Source: Rhodobiaceae bacterium (GTDB taxonomy: Bacteria > Pseudomonadota > Alphaproteobacteria > Rhizobiales > Tepidamorphaceae). From it: DNA of 40,868 nt. The DNA lies in assembly GCA_007118805.1 (NCBI GenBank), contig SKQW01000047.1, forward strand, positions 1 to 40,868, read 5' to 3'. How positions within the stretch are numbered: the stretch's first letter is position 1; the number at the start of each line of letters is the position of its first letter. Below are positions 7,639 through 15,464 of the stretch, in pieces. A program made the position numbers and the translations under genes. Below the pieces are notes generated by a model. The model saw only the letters and a list, made by a program, of their open reading frames with translations. It did no database searches and was not told the origin of the DNA.

Positions 7639-7776
7639 AATCTGCTTGTCGGCATCCGTCACCAAGGCACCCGCCGACCCATCCCTTCAGCCGGGCGGTC
7701 GGGGTGCCGTCGGCTGGTGACACCAGCGTCCTTCGTGTCCTGGCCCAGGACCTCGATCTTGACCCCGGACACCGTC

Positions 7777-7805
7777 TTGCAGGGCCAAGGCGTGGCCGCT
7801 ATAAG
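7777..7805 (+). promoter_or_regulatory. Promoter of tRNA-Pro
   Basis: TTGCAG (7777-7782), exactly 17 bases, TATAAG (7800-7805). The predicted start is about 8 bases before the mature tRNA 5' end at 7821, typical for a single tRNA gene. Confidence 0.65.
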
Positions 7806-7820
7806 TCGGCACGACACTGG

Positions 7821-7897
7821 CGGAGTGTAGCGCAGTCTGGTAGCGCACCTCGTTCGGGACGAGGGGGTCGCAGGTTCAAATCCTGCCACTCCGACCA
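7821..7897 (+). tRNA. tRNA-Pro (anticodon CGG)
   Basis: This is a 77-base cloverleaf. The acceptor stem CGGAGTG/CACTCCG is fully paired with C1-G72, as in bacterial proline tRNAs. The D-stem is GCGC/GCGC. The anticodon stem CCTCG/CGAGG encloses the loop TTCGGGA, giving anticodon CGG and G37. The T-stem GCAGG/CCTGC has loop TTCAAAT. The discriminator is A and CCA is encoded. It reads Pro CCG codons, common in this GC-rich genome. It is flanked by its own promoter and terminator. Confidence 0.97.
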
Positions 7898-7915
7898 ATG
7901 TTTTCAGCACCTTAG

Positions 7916-7940
7916 CGGCCCTCTGATCGGGCCGATTTTT
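7916..7940 (+). terminator. Intrinsic terminator of tRNA-Pro
   Basis: CGGCCC (7916-7921) pairs with GGGCCG (7929-7934) across a 7-base loop and is followed by ATTTTT. It lies 18 bases after the tRNA 3' end. Confidence 0.8.
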
Positions 7941-8084
7941 CCACGCCACCCGGAATGCCGACAGAAACGCCGGGCCGGCCGCCGATGGCCCGCCGCGCCC
8001 GCCATGCCTCGGGCTTCAGCCCCCGCTGGACGCCCGCCCGCGCGGGGGTGAGCGGAACGAGGAAAGCGTCAGATCCACCCCGCT

Positions 8085-8459
8085 TTACTCATTGACCACC
8101 ATGGCGATCACAGCGCCCTCGTCGCGGGCGATGAGCAAATAATGGCAGATGAAGGCCAGCGCGACCTCGCCATTGGCGCGCTCCTGCCGCCAGGAAAGCG
8201 TCGCCAGCGCCGTAGGGCCGGACACGGCGTGGGACAGGAACTCGAAGTCCGAATGGACGATCTCCTCGCCGTCGAGGACGCCCAGCAGGGCATCGATGTT
8301 CTCCAGCAGCTCTTCTTCGTCGGCGAAAACGTGCCCCTTGCCTAGCTGCCAGATTGTCACCGGAAAGGTGAAGCAGTTGGCGATGGCATGGGCGTCGAGA
8401 TCGTTGAAGCCGTCGGCATAGTCCTGGAACAGCGTCTCGATGGCATCGATGTCGATCAT
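8085..8459 (-). CDS. NTF2/SnoaL-like fold protein, function unknown
   Basis: This 124-residue protein resembles small cone-shaped NTF2/SnoaL-like (DUF4440-type) domains. An N-terminal helix pair (IETLFQDYADGFNDLDAHAI) leads to a CFTFPVTIW strand, and the C-terminal half is beta-rich (ALATLSWRQER then ALAFICHYLLIARD). Such folds bind small hydrophobic ligands or act as enzymes; nothing in the sequence identifies a substrate. There is no signal peptide. I chose the ATG at 8459 because the protein fold begins there, while the open frame extending to 8711 is antisense to the helicase start. It is divergent from the helicase gene with a 100-base spacer. Its stop is 144 bases from the terminator that serves the tRNA on the other strand. 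Confidence 0.7.
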   Translation of the reverse strand: MIDIDAIETLFQDYADGFNDLDAHAIANCFTFPVTIWQLGKGHVFADEEELLENIDALLGVLDGEEIVHSDFEFLSHAVSGPTALATLSWRQERANGEVALAFICHYLLIARDEGAVIAMVVNE

Positions 8460-8559
8460 GGCCCTTGGCTCCGCTGGTAGGGTCCCCGCAATGCCACAGC
8501 CCTTCGACGGTTGTCTGCGCCACTGGCCGGGCTGAAACGGCAGGGGTATCAATAGATCC

Positions 8560-11067
8560 GTGAGTATCCTCGGGACGCAAGAGCAGACCGCGCAGCTGCC
8601 GGAACCGTTCGCCGGCTGGTTCGCGGCGCGCGGCTGGCAACCGCGCGCCCACCAGCTCGCGCTGCTTGCCAAGGCGGCCGCGGGACGCTCGGCACTCCTG
8701 ATTGCCCCCACCGGTGCCGGTAAGACGCTTGCCGGGTTCCTGCCGAGCCTCGTCGATCTCGCGACACCCCGAGATGGTCAGCGTGGCGCCCTTCATACCC
8801 TATACATCTCCCCGCTCAAGGCGCTTGCCGTCGACGTCGCGCGCAACCTCGAAGCCCCGGTCCATGAGATGGGGCTCGACATTCGCGTGGAAACGCGCAC
8901 CGGCGACACGCCGCAAGCAAAGCGGCGGCGCCAGCGCACCGACCCGCCCGCGATCCTGATGACCACGCCGGAGCAGATCGCGCTCCTCATCTCGCTGCCG
9001 GATGCGGCGCGGCTCTTCGCCGGACTACGCACGGTGATCCTCGACGAGCTGCATTCGCTGGTTACCTCCAAGCGCGGCGATCTGCTTGCGCTCGGCCTGG
9101 CGCGTCTGCGCCGTTTCGCGCCCGATCTGCGCATTGTCGGGCTGTCCGCGACGGTTGCCGATCCGGAGGCGCTGGCGCGCTGGCCGATGCCGCACGGCGG
9201 CGCCTCGGCGGCGTGTGCGGCTGACCTTGTCATCGCGTCCCCGGGCGCGCCGCCCAGGGTATCCCTCCTTGAAGAAGACCGCAGCCGCGTTCCCTGGGCG
9301 GGCCACTCGGCGATGTGGGCCATGCCTGCCGTTTATGGCGCGATCCGGCGGCATCGCACCACTCTCGTCTTCGTCAATACGCGCAGCCAGGCCGAGCTGG
9401 TGTTTCAGGAGCTGTGGCGCCTCAACGACGAGGCGCTGGCGATCGCGCTGCATCACGGCTCGCTCGATGTCAGCCAGCGGCGGCGTGTCGAGGCGGCGAT
9501 GTCCGCCGGTTCCCTGCGCGCGGTGGTCTGCACCTCGACGCTCGATCTCGGCATCGACTGGGGCGACGTTGACCTCGTTATCCATGTAGGCGCGCCAAAG
9601 GGGGCCAGCCGCCTCGCCCAGCGCATCGGCCGGGCGAACCATCGCCTCGACGAGCCCTCCGAGGCGCTCCTGGTGCCGTCGAACCGCTTCGAGGTGATGG
9701 AGTGCCGGGCCGCCCTCGAGGCGCTCGCCGACGGCGCCCAGGATACGCCGGCGCCGCGCATCGGCGGGCTCGACGTCCTCGCCCAGCACGTGCTGGGCAC
9801 TGCCTGCGCCGGCCCGTTCGATGCCGACGCCCTCTATTCGGAGGTCAGGCGCGCCGAGCCCTATTCGGCATTGCCGCGCGCCGATTTCGACCGCGTGCTC
9901 GCCTTCGTCGCCACCGGCGGCTACGCGCTCAAGACCTATGAGCGCTTCGCCCGCATCCGCCAGCGGCCGGACGGCCTGTGGCGCCTGTCGCATCCGCGCA
10001 TGGCGCAGCAATATCGCCTAAATGTCGGCACCATCATCGAGGCGCCGATGCTCAAGGTGAGGCTGGTGCGGGCAGGGCGGCGCACCCTCGCCGGCGGCCG
10101 GGTGCTCGGCGAGGTCGAGGAATGGTTCATCGAGCAGCTCCGCGTCGGGGATACCTTCGTCTTCGCCGGCCAGGTCCTGCGCTTCGAGGGCTTGCGGGAG
10201 ACCGAAGCCTTCGTCTCGCGGAGCACGGCCACAGAGGCGACGGTGCCGTCCTATGAGGGAGGCAAGTTTCCCCTCTCGACCTACCTTGCCGGCCGTGTGC
10301 GCCAGATTCTTGCCGATGAGCGCCGGTGGCGGGCCTTGCCTGGTCAGGTCGGGGACTGGCTCGCCAGCCAGAAGCTGGCCTCCCATGTGCCGCGCCCCGA
10401 CGAACTGCTGGTCGAGACGTTTCCCCGCGGCCAGCGCCACTATCTCGTGGCCTATCCGTTCGAGGGCCGGCTGGCGCACCAGACCCTGGGCATGCTGCTC
10501 ACCCGGCGGCTCGAGCGGCTTGGCGCCAGGCCCATGGGCTTCGTGGCCAACGAATATGCGCTGGCGGTCTGGGGGTTGAGCGATCTGTCGGCGCAGGTCG
10601 CGGCGGGACGGCTCTCGCTGGCAACGCTGTTCGACGAGGATATGCTGGGCGACGACCTCGAAGCCTGGCTTGCCGAATCGAACCTCATGAAGCGCACCTT
10701 CCGCCATTGCGCGGTAATTGCCGGGCTGATCGAGCGCCGCCATCCCGGCCGCGAGAAGTCGGGCCGCCAGGTCACTGTCTCGTCGGATCTGATCTATGAC
10801 GTGCTGCGCGCCCACGAGCCCGATCATATCCTGTTGAAGGCGACACGGGCCGATGCGGCAACGGGCCTGCTCGATGTCGCCAGGCTCGGCGATATGCTGT
10901 CCCGTGTCCGGGGGCGAATCGTGCATAAACCCCTGGAGCGGATCTCGCCGCTCGCCGTGCCGGTGATGCTCGAGATCGGGCGCGAGCCGGTGGGCTCGGA
11001 GGCCGACGAGGCGCTGCTCGGCGAAGCCGGCGATGCCATGGTGCGGGAGGCGATGGATGGGCATTGA
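8560..11067 (+). CDS. Ligase-associated DNA repair DEXH helicase (Lhr-Core type)
   Basis: This superfamily 2 helicase has 835 residues. Walker A APTGAGKT lies at residues 49-56, the DELH box at 162-165, the SAT motif near 195 and motif VI QRIGRANH near 350. A winged-helix/Lhr-core region follows (WRLSHPRMAQQYRLNVGTI) and then the beta-barrel part. Length and organisation match the short Lhr-Core proteins of the ligase-associated DNA damage response group, which in Pseudomonas putida and mycobacteria are 3'-to-5' DNA translocases encoded with an ATP-dependent ligase, an Mbl-fold exonuclease and the PdeM phosphoesterase. Here pdeM follows directly, overlapping by 11 bases, but ligase and exonuclease are absent. 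The start is GTG at 8560. No LexA-like GTTC-N7-GTTC site was seen upstream. Confidence 0.92.
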   Translation: MSILGTQEQTAQLPEPFAGWFAARGWQPRAHQLALLAKAAAGRSALLIAPTGAGKTLAGFLPSLVDLATPRDGQRGALHTLYISPLKALAVDVARNLEAPVHEMGLDIRVETRTGDTPQAKRRRQRTDPPAILMTTPEQIALLISLPDAARLFAGLRTVILDELHSLVTSKRGDLLALGLARLRRFAPDLRIVGLSATVADPEALARWPMPHGGASAACAADLVIASPGAPPRVSLLEEDRSRVPWAGHSAMWAMPAVYGAIRRHRTTLVFVNTRSQAELVFQELWRLNDEALAIALHHGSLDVSQRRRVEAAMSAGSLRAVVCTSTLDLGIDWGDVDLVIHVGAPKGASRLAQRIGRANHRLDEPSEALLVPSNRFEVMECRAALEALADGAQDTPAPRIGGLDVLAQHVLGTACAGPFDADALYSEVRRAEPYSALPRADFDRVLAFVATGGYALKTYERFARIRQRPDGLWRLSHPRMAQQYRLNVGTIIEAPMLKVRLVRAGRRTLAGGRVLGEVEEWFIEQLRVGDTFVFAGQVLRFEGLRETEAFVSRSTATEATVPSYEGGKFPLSTYLAGRVRQILADERRWRALPGQVGDWLASQKLASHVPRPDELLVETFPRGQRHYLVAYPFEGRLAHQTLGMLLTRRLERLGARPMGFVANEYALAVWGLSDLSAQVAAGRLSLATLFDEDMLGDDLEAWLAESNLMKRTFRHCAVIAGLIERRHPGREKSGRQVTVSSDLIYDVLRAHEPDHILLKATRADAATGLLDVARLGDMLSRVRGRIVHKPLERISPLAVPVMLEIGREPVGSEADEALLGEAGDAMVREAMDGH

Positions 11068-11824
11068 GGCCGGCAGCCCGGCGCGGCGTGCTGAATACCG
11101 TTCCGCGTCGCTGCGCCGCTGCGACGGGGTCGGGCATCGCTTAACAGCAAGCCGCAGTCGTCTCACGCTGGCCGGCGAGGTCTTCGTGCCGGATGTTTCC
11201 GGCGCGTTGTGGTGGCCCGCCATGCAGACGCTGCTCGTCGCCGACCTTCATCTGGAGAAGGGCTCGGCCCACGCCGCCCGCGGCGCCCTGCTGCCACCCT
11301 ATGACACCGCGCGGACACTGGCCTGTCTGGAGGACGCCCTGGCGCGCTACGCGCCGCGCCGCGTGGTGGCGCTCGGCGACAGTTTCCACGACAGCGACGC
11401 AGGGGCGCGAATCGCGGCGCCGGACCTTGATCGGCTGGCGCGCCTTCAAGCGCAGGTCGACTGGACCTGGATCGCAGGGAACCATGACCCCCATCCACCG
11501 GCGGGGGTCGGCGGGGCGTGGCTGTCCGAGGCTGTCATCGGACCGGTCGCGTTGCGCCACGAGCCGACATACGATGCCGAGGCCGAGATCGCCGGCCATC
11601 TTCATCCCGCCGCCAAGCTGCGCCAACGCGGGCGCACCCTGCGCCGACGCTGTCTGGCGGCCGACAAGCGACGGGTCATCCTGCCGGCCTTCGGGGCCTT
11701 CACCGGCGGGTTGAACGTCCTGGACCGGGCCTTTGACGGACTTCTCGACCGGGCGGGCTTCAGCGCCTGGATGCTGGGGGCGAGCGCGGTTCATGCCGTT
11801 TCGGGCCGGCGCCTGATCCCCTGA
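11057..11824 (+). CDS. pdeM: Ligase-associated endonuclease PdeM (metallophosphoesterase)
   Basis: This calcineurin-type metallophosphoesterase of 255 residues has all the metal motifs: ADLHLEKG (DxH), LGDSFHD (GDxxxD), GNHDP and GHLHP. The family acts as a Mn-dependent DNA endonuclease/phosphodiesterase in the Lhr-Core/ligase repair group. I chose ATG 11057, which gives an 11-base overlap with the helicase stop. An upstream in-frame ATG at 11033 and later starts cannot be excluded, because the family core only begins about 25 residues in (LTLAGEVFVPD). Between the starts and the core the sequence is Arg/Ser-rich and not family-like. The gene is translationally coupled to the helicase, supporting joint function. 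Confidence 0.9.
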   Translation: MGIEAGSPARRAEYRSASLRRCDGVGHRLTASRSRLTLAGEVFVPDVSGALWWPAMQTLLVADLHLEKGSAHAARGALLPPYDTARTLACLEDALARYAPRRVVALGDSFHDSDAGARIAAPDLDRLARLQAQVDWTWIAGNHDPHPPAGVGGAWLSEAVIGPVALRHEPTYDAEAEIAGHLHPAAKLRQRGRTLRRRCLAADKRRVILPAFGAFTGGLNVLDRAFDGLLDRAGFSAWMLGASAVHAVSGRRLIP

Positions 11825-11930
11825 TCGCCGCCACCGCTGTCTGCTTTAGCTGTTGGTTGGCTCGAGGAGGGCCAATGATAGTCAGGCGATAAAGATGTGC
11901 TGCAGGAGCGCGACAGCGATCGGCGGCGCC

Positions 11931-11980
11931 CCCTCTCCCCAGTGGGGAGAGGTTGGCCCGAAGGGCCGGGTGAGGGGGAG
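11931..11980. repeat. Palindromic intergenic repeat (REP-like)
   Basis: CCCTCTCCCC (11931-11940) and GGGGAGAGG (11944-11952) form a near-perfect hairpin with a 3-base loop. A second palindrome follows, GGCCC-GAA-GGGCC (11955-11967), and then GGGTGAGGGGGAG. This modular layout is familiar from dispersed REP-like elements in intergenic regions of alphaproteobacteria. Only one copy is visible in the window. It lies between the convergent ends of pdeM and the VanZ-like gene, the usual place for such elements. Confidence 0.6.
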
Positions 11981-12043
11981 ATGGCCTCAGTTGGAGTAAT
12001 CCGGACAGCAGTGGCTCGCGGTCGGGAATTTGAGAGAACCGGG

Positions 12044-12433
12044 CTAGATCCGGCGGTAGCGGCCCCGGGCCCACAGCAGGCAGGCCGCCGCCGAGAGGCC
12101 GGCCACCGCGCCTGCGGCGCTGGCAAGGAAATCGATCACACTGGCCTCGCGGCCCGGCGCCCATTGTTGGCTGAACTCCAGGACGCCGGCATAGACGATC
12201 ATCGCCACGAGCAGGGTCCGCAGCGTGACGAGATTGCGAAAGGCCGTGCCGATGATGGCGGCGACTGCGCAATAGGCGAGGAAATGCTCCACCGGCCCGG
12301 GCAGGCGCGTGCGGGGCAGGCCGGCGTCGCTGGGCATGAGCGACGCGACGGCAAGGCCGCCCAGCGCCACTAAGGCGAGCAGTCGGAACCAGGGCGATTT
12401 GGTCGCGCGAAGGACCCGGTCGACGAGAGTCAT
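12044..12433 (-). CDS. VanZ-like family membrane protein
   Basis: This 129-residue protein has about four hydrophobic segments (roughly residues 17-33, 50-64, 72-86 and 100-120). It carries the VanZ family features: a LPGPVEHFLAYCAVAAIIG segment with the conserved His, and VLEFSQQWAPGREASVIDFLASAAGA with the conserved Glu, Gln, Arg and Asp. VanZ lowers teicoplanin sensitivity in enterococci; the role of the many short proteobacterial homologues is unknown, so I assign only the family. The ATG at 12433 starts just ahead of the first helix. It is convergent with pdeM and divergent from the RNase D gene. Confidence 0.82.
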   Translation of the reverse strand: MTLVDRVLRATKSPWFRLLALVALGGLAVASLMPSDAGLPRTRLPGPVEHFLAYCAVAAIIGTAFRNLVTLRTLLVAMIVYAGVLEFSQQWAPGREASVIDFLASAAGAVAGLSAAACLLWARGRYRRI

Positions 12434-12602
12434 TGGGCTGCCATTGTCCGTCCGTGGGCGAGGAATAGGGGGGCGTGAGGTCTAGGGCGTGGTCTGGGGT
12501 TAAGGGTGGTCAGTGCGGCGCAGCGATGCTACACACATCGTTAACTCGAAAAGCAGCAAAAAAACGACGCATTTACTAAAGACTAGTCGGGGCTTTCCGC
12601 GA

Positions 12603-13217
12603 ATGACGATCACGCTGCATCGAGGTGACCTGCCCGAGACGGTGGATTTGGGGCCGCTGGTTGCCGTGGACACCGAGACTCTGGGCCTCAAGCTGGCCCG
12701 CGACAGGCTGTGCTTGGTGCAACTGTCCTCGGGCGACGGAACGGCCCACCTCGTTCAATTCGATCGCAGCGGCTACGATTGCCCGAATCTCAAGCGGCTC
12801 CTCGCCTCCCCGAATGTGACCAAGATTTTTCACTTCGGAAGATTTGATATCGCCATGATTGCGCGCCATCTCGGCGTTATTGCAAGGCCTGTTTACTGCA
12901 CAAAGATTGCCTCGCGCCTGACAAGAACCTATACGGATCGCCACGGCTTGAAGGATCTTGTGCGCGAGTTGCTTGGGATAGACCTGTCGAAGCAGCAGCA
13001 GAGTTCCGATTGGGGGGCGCCGGAGCTCTCGGATGCCCAGCTTCACTACGCGGCCGCGGACGTGCTCTACCTTCATGCCCTGAAGGTGCGCTTCGACGAG
13101 CTCCTGCAGCGCGAGGGGCGGGGCGACCTGGCGGAAGCCTGCTTTGGGTTCCTTCCCGCGCGCGCCTTGCTGGACATTGCCGGCTGGGAGGAGGAGGATA
13201 TCTTCGCTCATAGTTGA
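12603..13217 (+). CDS. rnd: Ribonuclease D-like 3'-5' exonuclease
   Basis: This DEDDy exonuclease has 204 residues. Exo I is AVDTETLGL (about residues 20-28), Exo II is FHFGRFDIAMI (about 77-87) and Exo III is HYAAADVLYLHAL (about 150-162) with the Tyr and Asp. It lacks the HRDC domains of E. coli RNase D, as is normal for the short alphaproteobacterial form that precedes lptC. It trims tRNA and other RNA 3' ends; the exact substrate here is inferred. ATG 12603 begins the conserved ITLHRGDL segment. A longer frame to 12513 would translate the AT-rich leader and was rejected. Confidence 0.9.
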   Translation: MTITLHRGDLPETVDLGPLVAVDTETLGLKLARDRLCLVQLSSGDGTAHLVQFDRSGYDCPNLKRLLASPNVTKIFHFGRFDIAMIARHLGVIARPVYCTKIASRLTRTYTDRHGLKDLVRELLGIDLSKQQQSSDWGAPELSDAQLHYAAADVLYLHALKVRFDELLQREGRGDLAEACFGFLPARALLDIAGWEEEDIFAHS

Positions 13218-13300
13218 ACAGGTGACCTAACGGTCGTCATTTGACCACTTTCCTGGCTCATCAGCTCGCGCCATCGAGGTGAACTTAGACATTTGGTGCC

Positions 13301-13987
13301 ATGGCTTTGGAACAATGGAGCGGGCAGTCGGAAGCGGATTTCGGCCAGGACGCCAGACGCCGACAGAGGTGGGAGGCTGCCTACCGGCATAGCCGATTCG
13401 TCCGCTGGCTCCGGGTCGGCCTTCCGCTGCTTTCCCTCTTGATCGTCGCGGGGATTCTCGTTTCGTTGCGCTCGCTGCCCGGCGGCGGGGACGAGGTTGC
13501 GGTGGATGGTTTGGGAGGTTCGGACTCCTCGCTTACCATGGAGAGCCCCAGCCTCACCGGTCACGGCTCGGGCGGCATGACCTACAAGGTCAGCGCAGTT
13601 CGGGCGCACCAGGAAATCGACACGCCGAATGTTGTGGAGCTGGAGACCATCGATGGGCGTGTTGACGAGGACGACGGCGGTTGGACGCGCTTGACTGCGG
13701 TACGCGGGACCTATGATTCGGAGAAGGAATCCTTGCGTTTGAACGAGAATATCCGGGTTGTGACGCATGATGGCACTCGCGCCTTTCTTGACGACGCCGA
13801 GATAGACTTCAATGCCCGGTCGATTTTCAGTGACAAGCCGGTGCGTCTGGAGACGGACAGCTCGCGCGTCACGGCCGATCGAATGGAGGTCTCGGACGGC
13901 GGCGAGCATATCGTGTTGAAGGGCCGCGTCAGAGTGGAGCTCCGCTTGGACGGCGGCCGCTTGGAGGAGAACTCGGATGCTTGGTAG
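13301..13987 (+). CDS. lptC: LPS export protein LptC
   Basis: This 228-residue bitopic inner-membrane protein has one transmembrane helix near residues 35-56 (LRVGLPLLSLLIVAGILVSL) and a periplasmic beta-jellyroll with the LptC signatures (MTYKVSAVRAHQE, LTAVRGTYDSEKESLRLNENI). It passes lipopolysaccharide from the LptB2FG transporter to LptA. Its end overlaps lptA by 11 bases. Although sequence conservation in LptC is low, the position between rnd and lptA/lptB makes the assignment firm. Confidence 0.92.
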   Translation: MALEQWSGQSEADFGQDARRRQRWEAAYRHSRFVRWLRVGLPLLSLLIVAGILVSLRSLPGGGDEVAVDGLGGSDSSLTMESPSLTGHGSGGMTYKVSAVRAHQEIDTPNVVELETIDGRVDEDDGGWTRLTAVRGTYDSEKESLRLNENIRVVTHDGTRAFLDDAEIDFNARSIFSDKPVRLETDSSRVTADRMEVSDGGEHIVLKGRVRVELRLDGGRLEENSDAW

Positions 13988-14567
13988 CTGCGCGCCCCGC
14001 GCCTTGCGGGTGACGGCGATTTGCGCGATCGCTTCGCTGGGCATGGCATTGTGGATGGCGCCGTCGGTGGAGGCCCAGGAGGCGGGCGATGTGCTCTCCG
14101 GCTTCGCGGCCGATTCAGACGAGCCGGTGCATATCGAAGCGGACGAACTCGAGGTGCGCGACCGGGACCGCGTTGCGATCTTCACCGGCAATGTCGTGGT
14201 GGTTCAGGGCGAGACCACTTTGCGCACGCCAACTCTTCAAGTGTACTACACCAGCGACGCTGCGCCCGGCGCGGGCGAGCAGCCTACGGCCCAAGGAATT
14301 TCGCGCCTTAAGGCAACGGGCGGGGTCGTGGTCGAAACCGACGACCAGAAGGCGACCGGCCAGGAGGCCGAGTTCGAGATGGCCACTCAGCTGGTCACGT
14401 TGTCCGGCGACGTGGTGTTGACGCAAGGGGACAATCTCGTGCGCGGTGACCGGCTGGTCGTCAATCTCGAGAGCGGCGAATCGCGACTCTTTGCCTCGAC
14501 ACAGCCGGGCGGGGGACGGGTTCAGGGCCTTTTCAAGCCCGGCACGATGCGGCAAAACCAGGAATGA
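13977..14567 (+). CDS. lptA: LPS transport periplasmic protein LptA
   Basis: This is a 196-residue periplasmic protein. The signal peptide covers about residues 1-33 (CAIASLGMALWMAPSVEAQ), and the OstA/LptA N domain starts at PVHIEADELEVRDRDRVAIF (VHIEADELEVRDRDR is the core motif). Several beta-strand repeats follow (VAIFTGNVVVVQGE, LVTLSGDVVLTQGDNLVRG). It bridges LptC and LptD in LPS transit across the periplasm. The ATG lies inside the lptC end, so the two genes are translationally coupled. Confidence 0.95.
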   Translation: MLGSCAPRALRVTAICAIASLGMALWMAPSVEAQEAGDVLSGFAADSDEPVHIEADELEVRDRDRVAIFTGNVVVVQGETTLRTPTLQVYYTSDAAPGAGEQPTAQGISRLKATGGVVVETDDQKATGQEAEFEMATQLVTLSGDVVLTQGDNLVRGDRLVVNLESGESRLFASTQPGGGRVQGLFKPGTMRQNQE

Positions 14568-14702
14568 GTTCAGCGCGAGCTCTCAGGCTCGCAGGGAGTC
14601 ACATTCATTTTGGGCCGCTTTTTGCCGTTCTCGCTCGGGCGCCCTTCGTCACGGGGCAACGGGGCCGATTCCACCGCGCACCGGGAAGATAGACGTGACC
14701 CC

Positions 14703-15455
14703 ATGCAGCATGCCGACGGGCCGGACCAATATGCCGGCTGGCTGGAGGTGCATGAGGTCCGCAAGAGCTTCCGGGGCAAGCCCGTGGTCAAGGGGGTCAG
14801 CCTGTCAGTAAGCCGCGGCGAGGTCGTTGGCCTGTTGGGGCCGAATGGCGCTGGCAAGACCACCGTCTTCTACATGATCACCGGGCTCATCGCCGCCGAT
14901 AGCGGGGTCATCGCCTTCGAGGGCAACGATATTACCCATTTGCCGATGTATCGGCGGGCCAGGCTCGGTATCGGCTACCTTCCGCAGGAGCCCTCGATCT
15001 TTCGCGGGCTGACGGTGGAGCAGAATATCCGGGCCGTGCTCGAGGTGGTGGAGCCCAACCGGCGCAAGCGGGCCCGTGAACTCGACGCCCTGCTCGACGA
15101 GTTCGCCATCGATCGGGTGCGCTCGTCCCAGGCGATTGCGCTTTCGGGCGGCGAGCGGCGGCGCGTCGAAATCGCCCGCGCCCTTGCGTCGCGACCGTCC
15201 TTCATGCTGCTCGACGAGCCTTTTGCGGGTATCGACCCGATCGCTGTCGGCGATATTCGCACCCTGGTGCGCCATCTTGCCCAGCGCGGCATTGGTGTAC
15301 TGATAACCGATCATAATGTAAGAGAAACCCTCGGCCTCATCGACCGCGGTTATATCATTCATGATGGCCAGGTGCTGATGGAGGGCACGCCGGACCAGGT
15401 GGTCGCCAATACGGATGTTCGTCGCTTCTATCTGGGTGATGAGTTCCGGATGTAG
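14703..15455 (+). CDS. lptB: LPS export ABC transporter ATP-binding protein LptB
   Basis: This 250-residue ATPase powers LPS extraction from the inner membrane with LptF and LptG, which are not in this window. It has Walker A GPNGAGKT, the Q-loop in YLPQEPSIFRGLTVEQN, signature LSGGERRRVEIARAL, Walker B MLLDEPFAGIDP and switch His in LITDHNVRETL. All are intact. The ATG at 14703 is preferred to one at 14610, which would add 31 residues of Arg-rich sequence not found in the family. A small GC hairpin (14575-14592) lies in the 135-base gap after lptA. Confidence 0.96.
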   Translation: MQHADGPDQYAGWLEVHEVRKSFRGKPVVKGVSLSVSRGEVVGLLGPNGAGKTTVFYMITGLIAADSGVIAFEGNDITHLPMYRRARLGIGYLPQEPSIFRGLTVEQNIRAVLEVVEPNRRKRARELDALLDEFAIDRVRSSQAIALSGGERRRVEIARALASRPSFMLLDEPFAGIDPIAVGDIRTLVRHLAQRGIGVLITDHNVRETLGLIDRGYIIHDGQVLMEGTPDQVVANTDVRRFYLGDEFRM

Positions 15456-15464
15456 AGGGCGCTG

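Noticed and set aside
14575-14592. Hairpin GCGAGC/GCTCGC between lptA and lptB as a terminator
   Set aside because: There is no U-tract, and lptB-rpoN would need read-through; a weak structure at most.
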